Shown one piece after another: positions 31,025 through 42,018 of a DNA stretch of 64,000 nt. Where the stretch lies: the NCBI GenBank assembly GCA_021927905.1, contig BLLK01000055.1:1-64000 (forward strand), read 5' to 3'. Position 1 is the first letter of the stretch; every line of letters starts with the position of its first letter. The notes below the pieces were generated by a model that saw only the letters and a list, made by a program, of their open reading frames with translations, was not told the DNA's origin and made no database searches. Position numbers and translations under genes: made by a program. The DNA comes from Chaetoceros tenuissimus. Lineage: Eukaryota > Bacillariophyta > Thalassiosirophyceae > Chaetocerotales > Chaetocerotaceae.

Positions 31025-32245
31025 ATGTCTTTTCTTAAAGAAACATTGAAAGAAGCGGTCTTGGCACCAATGGTTCGAGGATCTGAACTTGCATTTCGTC
31101 AATTGGTTCGGAAACATGGAGTGAAAGTCTGCTACAGCCCAATGTTGCGAGCTGAGGAAGTTATTGATGCTTATAAGAAATGGAAAAGGGGTGCTTCGTC
31201 TATATCTGACTTTAGACATGAAGATGGGGCATTGTTGTTTCATGATATATGCCTCGACAAGGATATCCTTGTCATACAATTGTGTGGGAGCGATGCAAGT
31301 GATTTGTATGAAGCTACAGTGATATTACTTGAGCTTCAAATATCACAAGATTTACAATTGATTGGCATCGATCTTAATTTGGGATGCCCTCAAAAGTGTG
31401 CAGAGGATGGTAACTTTGGAGCTTTTCTTGTAGAGAATTATCCTGATCTTGCAATCGAATGTGTATCTTCTATGAGAAAAGCTATAGATCTTTTTGAGAA
31501 AAGTGTACAAGGAAGAGATAAATTAGGTTACAAGAAACCATTTTTATCATGCAAAATGCGGCTACTGGAAAGCAATGAAGAAACAATATCGTTTGGCAAA
31601 AGGCTTGAGGACACAGGTATCGATATGCTCGCAGTGCACTGTAGACATAGAATTGATAAATTTGGCGGTGAAGCTATCATTTCGTCTGGAAAGAAACTGG
31701 TCGAATCTCTTTCTATTCCCATCATCATCAATGGAGAAAATATTCGCAATCTAGAAGATGTTGAAACCCTGATTGAGGAAACTAAAGCGCACGGATGTAT
31801 GGTAGCACGGGCATTTCTCCAAAATCCATGTCTTCTCAACAATTCAGCGTGTATTGATCCGTCCTTTCTTGCATCTAATTACCTTGACTATGTGGAACAA
31901 TTTCCTCCACCTTCTCCATTGTATATTCAAAAACATCTTCGATGGATCTATCGAATCTATTTGCAACCCAAGAAAAATGAGATTCTGGATTATGAAAACT
32001 GGAAGCATCGCTTATGGAAATTTTTGGCTAGACCATACTTATCTGAACTGGAGCAATTTAGACATTTCATTGCATTATATTCAAAGTTGAACAAATCACC
32101 TCTACCAGAATCTTTGAGTTACATAAAAGATCCTTCTTTTCACAGTATTAGGCATCATAAGTTACAAGATGATGACGTTGACTCAGATGAAGGTTTTGGG
32201 GATGCTTTCAATACACAGGCTATCGAACTACTTTTTCATAGCTAG
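31025..32245 (+). CDS. tRNA-dihydrouridine synthase, Dus1-like
   Basis: Reduces specific uridines in tRNA to dihydrouridine using FMN and NADPH. 406 aa, single exon. The Dus signature is clear: VLAPMVRGSELAFR near the N-terminus (FMN site), VIQLCGSD, and IDLNLGCPQKCAEDGNFGAF with the active-site Cys in NLGCP. AVHCRHR takes the place of the usual HxR(T) segment, followed by IPIIINGENIRN and the phosphate-binding GCMVARAFLQNP. The helical C-terminal domain (PSPLYIQKHLRWIYR) fits eukaryotic Dus1/Dus4-type enzymes. No zinc finger or dsRNA domain as in Dus3/Dus2. Confidence 0.92.
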   Translation: MSFLKETLKEAVLAPMVRGSELAFRQLVRKHGVKVCYSPMLRAEEVIDAYKKWKRGASSISDFRHEDGALLFHDICLDKDILVIQLCGSDASDLYEATVILLELQISQDLQLIGIDLNLGCPQKCAEDGNFGAFLVENYPDLAIECVSSMRKAIDLFEKSVQGRDKLGYKKPFLSCKMRLLESNEETISFGKRLEDTGIDMLAVHCRHRIDKFGGEAIISSGKKLVESLSIPIIINGENIRNLEDVETLIEETKAHGCMVARAFLQNPCLLNNSACIDPSFLASNYLDYVEQFPPPSPLYIQKHLRWIYRIYLQPKKNEILDYENWKHRLWKFLARPYLSELEQFRHFIALYSKLNKSPLPESLSYIKDPSFHSIRHHKLQDDDVDSDEGFGDAFNTQAIELLFHS

Positions 32246-32679
32246 AAAATAGTAGTAGGGGGGTTCAAATTATATCAAAGTGATGAGGGAAAATTCGTTT
32301 TAAACATCTTCACTAAAATTCCATAAATAGAGACTCGACTCTATTTTGTGCGCACTTTTTTAACCGGATAATTGAAGGAAAACAAAGTGTAAGAGTTCCG
32401 ATCTTGTACTTACGTAAGTACGTTGATTTTTATGAAAGCGGGAGCAAATCTAAAATAGCCTGAAAGTATACTTCAAATGATTGAATTATAGAAAAAGGAT
32501 AAAAAGACATTCCCTTTTTCTGGAAGAAGGCTGGAATCTGGAAGCGTCCTACTATCCCCCCCCCCACAACAGCAGTCAAACAACAACACAAAACCCCAGG
32601 CCACCAGGCAAAGTCTGTATAACATTATTTTTTCTATGTTAAACACAAGTATTTGCTAACCTATCCACTTCACCTAAAC
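32246..32679. other. Intergenic region
   Basis: Promoter side of the kinase gene. A C-only run of about 10 bases lies near 32567, followed by CAACA-rich leader. No gene seen. Confidence 0.4.
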
Positions 32680-34099
32680 ATGTCTTCCCAAGAACAAGAT
32701 GAAATAGACATTAGGCTTCATTGCAAGAAGAGCTTGCGTAGAATGTCAACTGGTTCGTCAATAATAATCGATGGCAAGTCTATCCTAGATGATGATTCCC
32801 AACGAATCTCTGCAAGAGGTAAGATAAACATCTGTGAAGGAAATTAAAATACTACTGTGCGAATCTTATGTCTTTTTTGTACACCTAGAACTAGAGCAAG
32901 GTCCAAAGCTTGGACAGGGAGCATTCAGCGATGTACGAGAGGTTCGGAGACTGAGTACAGACGCTCACTCAATCATAAGTCAAGAAGAAGAACATTCTAT
33001 GGGTAGTTACAGTTCTGGAAGAAAATTGATACAAGGAGCCATGAAGTATAGTCGTCAAGAATCTATTGAAGAAGACTCAATATTTCTACATCGTCGCTTG
33101 CCGCAAACAGTACATAGCGAAATTACTACTGGATCCCAAGGTGGTTCTACTGTCTTTCATGAAGACACTGATGCAGTATCTAGGTCGTATTACTATGCAA
33201 TGAAAAAATTACGGCCGGATTTATCAAAGTCAAGAGCCAAGTCTGGAGCAATTGATCTAGCTGTCGAAGCCCAATTTTTAGCATCTTTGTCGCATCGAAA
33301 TATTGTGCAACTAGGTGGTATAGGTGACGATCCAGGAAGTAAGGATTTTTTCTTGATGGTGGAGCGATTAGAGACAACCCTATCAAGTGAGATTACTCTC
33401 TGGAAGCGCGAACAACAGACTATAAATACAAATCGCTTGAATGATAGTAGATCTCGAATACAAGATTCTTTGCAAAATCATCTCCTGAATCGAATGAAAC
33501 ATGCACATGACTTAGTTTCAGCCATGTCATACTTACACGAGAAGAGGTTAGTTTTTTGAAAACATGTGAAAGCAATCGGTGACTATAGTATTTTCTTACA
33601 ACTCATCTAACACATTGTCTCTATTTTAAATAATAGAATGATTTTCCGTGATTTAAAACCCGACAATGTTGGATTTACTCATGACCACATCATCAAATTA
33701 TTTGACTTTGGTTTAGCTAGAGAACTTAAACCTGAGCGTAGAATGGGAAGAGATCAATTCTTTCTGAGCCGAGCTGGATCCCCGAGATACATGGCACCTG
33801 AGGTAATGAGATCAAAACCATATGGACTTCCCGCAGATGTATTTTCATTCTCAATTTTACTTTATGAAATGTCCCATTTGAAGAAGCCTTTCCGTAGTTT
33901 AAATGCCAAGGAGCACGAGAAGGCAATACTAACATGGAGAAAGAGACCAAAACTATCCAAGCAAATTCCAAAGGATCTCAGAAAACTAATGAAAAAGTGT
34001 TGGAAGCATCATGCAAACGAAAGGCCAGATATGAGTGATTGTTACAGAGATCTTGGATCTTTTCTGGATTCGAATCAAATATCAATTGAAAAAAGTTGA
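32680..34099 (+). CDS. TKL-like protein kinase
   Basis: 419 aa from three exons (32680-32818, 32889-33546, 33637-34099), phase-consistent. N-terminal ~46 residues are regulatory (RRMSTGSSI). The kinase domain shows the Gly loop KLGQGAFSDV, then an insert of about 75 residues rich in Ser/Glu before the YYYAMKKLR lysine. Next come LSHRNIVQL, the catalytic loop IFRDLKPDN, LFDFGLAREL (DFG), SPRYMAPEVM (APE) and DVFSFSILLYEM. The His of HRD is replaced by Phe; Asp, Lys and Asn are kept, so activity is expected. The order and the DVFSF..LLYEM motif suggest the tyrosine-kinase-like group common in diatoms. Substrate unknown. Confidence 0.9.
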
Positions 34100-34395
34100 G
34101 ATACTAAAAGATGAATGATTTTTTCTTCTGAATCTTTTTGAAGTAGTACATACCATATTTACTCTTATTTTATTCTTTACGTTCTTATTATATACAATGA
34201 CGACACGGTCAACGTCATTCTGCTTTCCCTCTTCCTTCCCTTCTCTTTCTTTTCTCAAGTACCTCAAGTCTCGACCATTGAACAATCCTTTTCCCTTTCC
34301 AACTCCTTTTCAACCTAATGTGAAATGAAATAGAGTTCAAATAGAACGATCAATTTTGTAGGGAAGAATTTAAACCATACATTTACTTTTCAAAT

Positions 34396-36029
34396 ATGGC
34401 ACCAAAGAAGAACAAAACAGAAGAGGTATCCGGCGCAATGAGAGCTGCCCGTTTCGGCCGTGTCAAGAACAACCTTTCCATGGTAAGACTTTCCTCGCCA
34501 TCTTTTCATACATATATGTCCATATCGTACCAAAAAGAAACGATTCCAAAATAATGTGATTTCACAGTCTTTCGTATATGATATTGTTTAGTCTGTTTTT
34601 GTTGATTAGCAATTTTGTTCTTCAGTCGCTTACCCGTCGTTTTGAATTCTTATAGGGATTTGTCGGACTTCCCAATGTTGGAAAATCAACTCTTACAAAT
34701 CTTTTGGCAGGAGCTGCACATGCAGAAGCTGCAAATTACCCGTTCTGTACAATTGATCCTAACGTAGTTACAGCGGTTGTCCCTGATCAAAAGTTCAAGT
34801 ACCTTGCAAAAACATTCAGTCCACCAAGTGTTGTTCCAGCTGTGTTGAAGGTAGTTGACATTGCAGGTTTGATTCGTGGTGCTTCCGAGGGAGCAGGGTT
34901 GGGAAATGCTTTCTTGTCTCATATTGCAGCTGTAGATGGTATCTTTCATTTGGTGAGAGCGTTTGATTCAGATGAAGTTGTACATGTCGATGATAGTGTA
35001 GACCCTATTCGCGATCTTGAGACCATCCAAGGAGAATTATGTTTGAAAGATTTGTCTACTTTGGAATCTGTTTTGGAAAATGAAAAGAATGCAGTTCGTA
35101 AGGCAAAGGGAATTGCTAAATCGACTGATCCTCCACTTAGCGAACTTTTCATGGGTGCTTACGAGAAATGTCTTGATTTACTTAAAAAGAACACACCAGT
35201 CCAGGCAGGAGAATTTACTTCAGGAGAAGTTGATTTGATCAAGGACTGGTCATTGATTACTACCAAGCCGCAAATCATTATTGTGAACTTGAGCAAAAAG
35301 AATTTCATTAGAAAGGGTAGTAAGTGGCTTGGAAAGATCCAAGAATGGGTCAAGGAGCATGGTGATGGACAAATTATTCCAATGAGTTGTGAATTTGAGC
35401 AAGAATACTTTGATTTGAAGGATGATCCAGCAGCAGCACAAGGTGAGTACATGATAGATATTGAAAAAAGAATGCAATTGGAGCCAAAGAAAAGGAGGCT
35501 CATGACAAAGTAGTGCATATTTCAAAAACATCCGAAATTGCCACCTTTCGCTCGCTTGATTTCGTTGTCGTAACACGACACCAAGCCATATCCATGCCAT
35601 TTGTACTGATGAATTTGTTTCACTTTTACAGCATACTTGGATGAATGCACTCAGCAAGCTCGCGATCTTGGACTAAAGGGACCTGGTTTTGTGTGTAAAT
35701 CAATTGTTCCACGTTTGATTAGATCTGGACGTCAAGCACTTTGTCTTCAATCATTTTACACTGCTGGGCCAAAAGAGGTTAGAGCGTGGACTATCCAACA
35801 GGGAACTCTTGCACCACAAGCAGCTGGAGTGATTCATACTGATTTCGAAAAGGGATTTATTAAAGCTGAAGTTGCAAACTTTGACGATTTCAAGGCATTG
35901 CATGGTGGGGCAGCAAGTATGGCAAAGGTGAAGGAAGCAGGAAAGTATAGACAAGAAGGAAAGTCTTATGTTATGCAGGAAGGTGATATTGTAGTCTTTA
36001 TGCACAACACTAACAAGGCAAAAAAGTAA
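34396..36029 (+). CDS. OLA1: Obg-like ATPase 1 / YchF
   Basis: Conserved P-loop NTPase that binds ribosomes and prefers ATP. 423 aa from three exons (34396-34482, 34656-35442, 35632-36029), all phases consistent. G1 is FVGLPNVGKSTL (~31-42), G3 is VVDIAGLIRGASEGAGLG, and the G4 position is NLSKKN instead of NKxD, as in the ATP-preferring YchF group. The central coiled-coil follows (LCLKDLSTLESVLENEKNA). The C-terminal TGS-type domain includes LQSFYTAGPKEVRAWTI and GDIVVFMHN. The first intron falls just before G1. Confidence 0.97.
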
Positions 36030-36138
36030 AGTAGATAAGTTTTATTAAATTACTTAGTGTTGAATATACATGGCTGGACAATATTAACGTTTGAAAGGAA
36101 AAGAAAAGGAAATATAAATAAATACTGAGAGTTCTTGT

Positions 36139-36621
36139 TCAGTTATTGGCCAAACCAAATCCAGTACAAATACACTTTGTGGCAAAAGCATTCATAAACA
36201 TCCGCTCTTCCCATCTGCACTCAGCATCTCCAAAGCCTTCACATGGACCTTTTGTATTGAAAGCACTGGCAATCACAAGTACAAGAAGGAAAACAGGGAC
36301 TAAACAAAGAATTCCAAAATGAATGAAATTTGTTCTTTGAATACGATGCAATTCCTCGCTCAGTCTTTCCCTACGTTGTTCTTCGTATGCTGCCTCTTCT
36401 TCCTCTGTCCAAAACATTTGCCCAGCACGATTATCATTCAATCGTTCTAGGCGAGATACATATTGAGAACCAATTGCTTGGTCTCCCTCTTCAATATTGA
36501 TTTCTGTCATGTCATCATCTATCTGACTTGTTGCTTCTTCATTATCTTCGTTTCTTTCGGTCTGCACCGGTGCAGATTGTTCCTCGTCTATACTTGTATT
36601 TCTTATTTCAGCTTGTGTCAT
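36139..36621 (-). CDS. Single-pass membrane protein, unknown function
   Basis: 160 aa. The N-terminal ~95 residues are acidic (EDNEEATSQIDDDM, then WTEEEEAAYEEQRRERL). One membrane helix lies at ~103-121 (FGILCLVPVFLLVLVIASAF). The C-terminal ~38 residues carry four Cys (GPCEGFGDAECRW, CICTGFG), likely disulfide-bonded in a lumen. No signal peptide, so a type II or tail-anchor-like topology is expected. Convergent with OLA1, 110 bp apart. No family recognised. Confidence 0.68.
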   Translation of the reverse strand: MTQAEIRNTSIDEEQSAPVQTERNEDNEEATSQIDDDMTEINIEEGDQAIGSQYVSRLERLNDNRAGQMFWTEEEEAAYEEQRRERLSEELHRIQRTNFIHFGILCLVPVFLLVLVIASAFNTKGPCEGFGDAECRWEERMFMNAFATKCICTGFGLANN

Positions 36622-37117
36622 GTCAAAATGGTTAAAAGAATTTGGTGTTTGGGTGTAGATGGAAAATGTAATTTATTTGTCAAAAATTTCTTGGAACTCA
36701 ACAGGTGTAGATTTAAACTAAAGATTGTTTACTTATTTGTGGATTGAGAGGCAAATGTAGCACCAAGGAGGGACTTGTATTTGATTCTGGTTGCCTTGAA
36801 GCTCTTTTTAACTACGGTATCTACGTGATGCTCATCTTTAAAAGGTGCAAAGGTGCTTTTTTTCTTTACAAAAGCACAAGGTGACGAATTTCTGAGAGTG
36901 TCTATCATGAAACAGAAAAAGAAGGAAAGAAAAGAAGCATTACCAATGACTCACTCGCGGCTCAACACACCGAAAGAACGAAAAATGAATGGATTTCTAC
37001 AATCTTATGGTAAAGAATAGACAACTATTGAAGGAAGAAGGTTGGGAACATACTTTGTCGTCCTTCCATTTGTTTTGAATCGTTGCACCTCGAATTCCAA
37101 TTGCGCTCAAATTGAAA
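36622..37117. other. Divergent promoter region
   Basis: Between two genes that point apart (membrane protein and COX16-like). No gene or repeat seen. Confidence 0.4.
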
Positions 37118-37682
37118 ATGACTCCTACAAAATTACCAAAAAACAAAGCTCCTCCCAGCACATTCCTTTTCATGAAAGCTGGTCTACCACTCATGCTATT
37201 CACCATTGGAGCTAGTTATGTCGTCAAATCGGGAATAGAGGGAAAACAAAGAGAGGCCGATGCTTATAAAGGAGCTAGTAGCAAGTAAGTACACGAGAAA
37301 GAAGGGAATATCTGCAACATTACGACATTGCATTTCTCATCATACGTACATCTTTTTGCTCTTTACTTGCATAGGTCTGAACGACAAGCAAGGCTAGAAC
37401 AGGAACAAAATGATATGATGGAAAAGATTAGTAAAATCCGTAAAACAGATTTTGATAATACGCGAAGAATTGAAAGACCCGAAGAAATTCTAGAGGTGAG
37501 TTTTACGGTTGATTTTTTTGTATATGCAAGGAAAAATGAATTTTGAATTGCTGTCTAGTAGTAAAGTGCTCATCTCACCACTTTTGTCATTCCATGCCAT
37601 TACGTAGCGACGTAAACAAGAAAGAGAAAGAAGAAATCGTTGGTATAATAGAGCATGGAGGTTTGTCAGCTTTCAAAAGTAA
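37118..37682 (+). CDS. COX16-like cytochrome c oxidase assembly protein
   Basis: 120 aa from exons 37118-37284, 37375-37495 and 37608-37682 (phase-consistent). Residues ~15-40 hold one membrane helix (FLFMKAGLPLMLFTIGASYVV), then a charged helix (KQREADAYKG, RLEQEQNDMMEKISKI) and IERPEEILERRKQERERR. The short FxxxGLPL membrane segment with a charged matrix tail fits COX16, a mitochondrial inner-membrane factor for complex IV assembly. The match is by layout and a few residues only. The last exon could instead splice at AG/GTTTGT near 37660. Confidence 0.55.
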
Positions 37683-38445
37683 TTGTAGATGAACTATACA
37701 TGAAAAGAAGGAACAACTATCCCTTGGTTTTGCGGAGAAATGAAATGCGAAAGAAAGAGAATGATTGATTGAAAGATTCGCGGTGAAGGAACGTTTTGAT
37801 TTTTATAGCAATTACATGATTGACTCATCAACATGCTGAAACGTCGAGGAAATGATCAGAAAAATGAACTAAAAAGTCTTGAATTTCGCATCTAGATTGA
37901 ATACATATGATGATACATTCTTGTTCTTAACATAAATAAGAAATGATTGGACGAGGTTTCTCAAGTATGTGGGACACTGCTCTATTTCTCAATCTAAAGT
38001 GAGACCACAAAGACTTAAAAGCCAGCAGCCACCGCATGTATTTTGTTTATGAAAAGCATTTCTTGATTTGCTAGAATGATTTTTTATGATACCATATTGC
38101 ATTTTGTAAATTCGTCTACTTGGTTACAGCTTCATTTTTGAATTAGGCATTCAAGCATTGGCTAGATGAAGATGAATTTACTCGTAGTGTGACAAACTGA
38201 AAAACTGAAAAGACACCAAAAGTAGGTACGTACTTGTACATCGTTACATAAAGGAAAAAATCTCTGAAAACAGGAGAGAGAGAACAGAGACAACAGAGAA
38301 GCAGACCAGAGAGAAAAGAAGAATTAGAATTGAAATTCTATCAGAACAAAAAGTACATCATGCCCAAACGTCAAGACGAGGAAAGAAGAAGTGATTTAAT
38401 ACAACAACATTACTAGTATTTGCCTTGTGCGAACTTGTTTGAAGC
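37683..38445. other. Intergenic region
   Basis: AT-rich, with a GA-rich stretch near 38275-38330. A short upstream open frame begins at 38360 (MPKRQDEERR, 18 codons), which could act as an uORF for the next gene. Confidence 0.4.
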
Positions 38446-40876
38446 ATGAGAAGGCGAAGGAATACGTTGGAAAACGTGAGAGAAGAAGCAGAGCAAGCTG
38501 CATTTGACACGGCTTCTGAAATAAGACGACTTGTAAATCAACAAAAAATGAATGCTATATGCTCTGCACAAGATTTTGATACGAAGACTGCATATTCAAC
38601 TTTAGGTTTCCAATCAGTGGCTGTTTCCTCGCATTATGAATCGCCTCATAGATTCACAAAGAGTCCTTCGCGTAAAAAGCATCGAAGCATCGACACACAG
38701 AAGAAAATGTACAATACTCCTCTGCGAGGGCAAGGGCGAAAAGATAAAGACGATGAAATGTACCAATCGCCTAGCAGATCCATTGCAATGAAATCTAAAA
38801 CTCCTTATTGGTTGTGTTGCTGCTGTGGAACTGCGTTTGACGATGAAGAAAATGCATCCATACACGAAGAATTCTGTGTACAAACAACCTTTGAGATCGA
38901 GAAGACGACATCTGCAATTTCTGTGAATAAAAATCAACATGGATTTGTGCCAAGTACTGGTGCTATAGAAATCCCTCACCACCTTTCTTTGATGGTGTTT
39001 ATGAGAGATGAGTCACTCTTTGCGGCTGTTACTGCGGCAAGCAAATACGCTTTGGAACAGAAAGAAGTAGAAGCAGAAAAGCATCTTCTTCTCATGGCAA
39101 AAGATAAAGCGTATTATCAATTCATGGATACCTTATCTACTAACAATTCAAAGAAGAAAAAGAAAACCACATCAATTCTAAAATCAGTGAGTAAAGGGTG
39201 TGTGGAAAGATTACAGCATGCCCATACTCTGATCAAAGAAAAGGAACAGAAGGAAAACAATGCATTTACAACACAGAGGACTGTAAATGGACCGAAGGAT
39301 CATGTCTTTGATTCTAATACATTGTACATTAATCTAGTTGTGAAGCAGTCTGTTCAACTTATTACGCATAAGCTTGAACGTCTTGCGAAGAACAGATGGG
39401 AGCAAGTAGAAAAGTATGATGGCGGAAATGGCAAAAATGGGGTAGTTTTCCGATGGATCAAGAAAGAAGCCCAAGAAGGATTATTGAAGCTTTTTAAAAT
39501 GTCCATGAAACAAGATTTTGCACCAAGTGTGGCAGCTACAAATTTGGCTACATATCTGTTCCATATTGGTCCAAAGCAGCTAAAGGTAGGATTCTGTGTA
39601 AATGATTCTTCCTTTGTACGTTTCAAAATCTCTCATGATTACATATTTTGTCACTAGAGAATGTTTGGTACAGAAATATCAGCATGTATTGTGAGTAGAG
39701 ATGGAGCGTACTTTGTACTTAGTGTCAACGTACTCTCGATCGATTGGAGTGAATTGATGAAGCATTTTTATCAGATCGTTCGTAAAAAGCAAGCCATGAG
39801 AAAGAACCAAGCCACAAATGACGGCAAAGAATCAAGTGGCACCTTATTTGATAGCATTTCTCTTTTTAGTGCGATGGAAATTGTTTTCGCGTTTTTATAT
39901 CAATTATATTGGCCAATAAGTGTTACTTTCTGCACTATTGTGTATAGAACTTGGCTTCGTTCAACAATAAATAGATTCATACTCACAGCAATGACAGACA
40001 GTCTCTTCAATTATATGGAAGAAAAGGGCGTGGAAATGGATCTAGAAGTTGTCGAAGGGAAGAAACAAGCAGCATTTAGTTATACGATCTTGAGACAAAT
40101 TGAAAAGGATAAGGGTAAAGTTGTAGAAGAAACTGCGGAGGAAATTGTATTACGTGGAAACCTGCTAGGACAAAAGGTTATACTTGACTTGGAAGATATT
40201 GGACCTTGTCCAGTAGAATTTGAAGCACCTAAAAGCTTGGAGACAGTAGTACTTCAAATTGACTTGCCCATCGGATATCGTGCATTAAGACGAGCTCTTC
40301 TCCAGCATCAGGATTTTATGACTAAGGCTATTTTCGAAGATGGTCTACACTACAAAGATATCTCTCACGAGCCTTGGGATAAGTTTGATGGCTATATCGG
40401 TAACGTCGATATAAAGGAAGATATACATGAATCAGACTTTGTAGGTGCAAAGAGAAAGTGTCAATATTTAATGCCTGCTAGTACTTTCGCAAAGGCAAAT
40501 ATGGCATATGAAGAGATCGAATTGAAGGCTTATAATGATTATTTCTTTACTTTACTCAAAGAAATCAGAAATCCAGATGGTAAGAAAACTTGAATACAAC
40601 TGATTTTGTTTCCAATGACATGTTCTTCTTTTAAATGTTTCTCATCCTTTTTTGTTAAAAGTTCCATATGGGAAAACGTTCATAACTTTATCTCAAATAA
40701 CTATAGTCAACATTGGTCAAAACCGCTGTCATATGGAGTGCAGTGTTGAAGCTAAATTTCCAAATGGACCACCCTTTGTGCAAGGTCAAATAAGAAGTGC
40801 CATGAGAGCAGGGACACAGCAAACCTCTGTCATTATCAGTGAAAACATTGAACGATATGTGAACCTAATGACTTGA
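38446..40876 (+). CDS. Zinc-finger and VASt-domain membrane protein
   Basis: About 758 aa from exons 38446-39585, 39658-40579 and 40662-40876, joined in phase. Residues ~120-145 form a small zinc finger (LCCCCGTAFDDEENASIHEEFC, quoted in part as CCCCGTAF). A hydrophobic stretch near ~445-470 (AMEIVFAFLYQLYWP, VTFCTIVYRTW) may be a membrane hairpin. The C-terminal ~170 residues form a VASt (VAD1/StAR-related) domain: SDFVGAKRKCQYLMP, ending in VPYGKTFITLSQ, CHMECSVEAKFPNGP and IEN-like ENIERY. VASt domains of the Lam/Ysp2 group carry sterols at membrane contact sites; the same is inferred here. No GRAM domain was recognised. Confidence 0.8.
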
Positions 40877-41382
40877 GATCTAGTTGAAAATATCTTATGC
40901 TTTATCAATACGTTCAGTTCAAATGCGCAATGTCTCTAGAAAAGAGTTTTTGTAGTAGAACAGTATTACACAATGTTGTAACGATTTCTTTGCTGAAACT
41001 ATAGAGCGTAAAAGAAGCATTTGACATGATGCCATAGGAGGGAGGCATCTTTGTTGGCAATAATCCATGGGTCAATATGTATAGGTTTACTGGATTAAAT
41101 GCCCTGGAGAGACCATGATTTTAGATTTATAGGATGGAGTCGAAAATATTTTGGAATAGTGGGGATTCTAACCTAAACCATTTTGGGATCTATTGTGTAA
41201 ATAGTACACGCTGACTAACATCAGTCGTCATTGAAAAATCATCGCGGCAATTGATCGCGGTTTCCTTTTTTCAACAAACCATCAAAATTTTCCTTTTACT
41301 TGCACTTCTTTACTTTACTCATACAATTTCAATTAGCTACTTCCACAGAATCCGATAGAGGTCATTGAGAATATAAAGAAAC
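40877..41382. other. Intergenic region
   Basis: Promoter side of the plastid lumen protein gene; no gene or repeat seen. Confidence 0.4.
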
Positions 41383-41985
41383 ATGAAGATTTCATTAGCA
41401 GCGGCGTTTACACTTATTCCACTCTCTGCTCAAGCCTTTAGCTTAAGCAATAACAAGCATTCTGTACAGGAAGTGTCGAGCACAAGTTCAATAGATGATA
41501 AAGTCTCGAGGAGAAATGCATTAAAGGTTCTCATTGTGCCAGCTGTGGTTGCTACAACTGCATCTTTTTCAAAGCCAGCTTTTGCTGATGTGACCAATAA
41601 AGTAGCATCCCAGTCCAGTCTTCGCTATATCAAGAGATCAATCAAAGAGTTTGAGAAATTGGATTTTTTTGCTTCCCAGAATGACTACTCCCAAATTAAA
41701 CAAGGGATTCGCGCGCCTGGTCTCTCTGAAATTAGAAAGAACGCACAAGTATTGATTAAAGCAGGTGAAGATGGAGAAGAAGCAGAAAATTTACAGAAAG
41801 CATATGATACATTCATCAAGGATGTAGAGGCATTGGATGGTGCAGCTTCTTTGGGTTTCAGAGGTAGAAAAGGCGTAGAACTTTACCCAAGTTATCAAAA
41901 GGCAATTAAAAGTCTTCAAGATTTTCAAATTGTTGCAGCAAAAAGTGTAGAAATCCCACTAAAGGTTGAATCATCGTCGGAGTAG
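41383..41985 (+). CDS. Thylakoid-lumen PsbQ/Psb31-like photosystem II extrinsic protein
   Basis: 200 aa with a three-part leader typical of secondary plastids: ER signal (~1-18), an AQA/FSL plastid motif, then a twin-arginine lumen signal SRRNALKVLIVPAVV ending AFA/DV at ~68. The mature part is about 132 aa and all helical (SLRYIKRSIKEFEKLDFF, IRKNAQVLIKAG, LQKAYDTFIKDVEALDG, YQKAIKSLQDF), consistent with the four-helix bundle of PsbQ and of diatom Psb31. The size (~14 kDa) favours Psb31. Role: stabilising the oxygen-evolving centre. Subunit identity is not certain by eye. Confidence 0.8.
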   Translation: MKISLAAAFTLIPLSAQAFSLSNNKHSVQEVSSTSSIDDKVSRRNALKVLIVPAVVATTASFSKPAFADVTNKVASQSSLRYIKRSIKEFEKLDFFASQNDYSQIKQGIRAPGLSEIRKNAQVLIKAGEDGEEAENLQKAYDTFIKDVEALDGAASLGFRGRKGVELYPSYQKAIKSLQDFQIVAAKSVEIPLKVESSSE

Positions 41986-42018
41986 AAATAATAACATCGG
42001 TGGCTAAATGAATATGGT

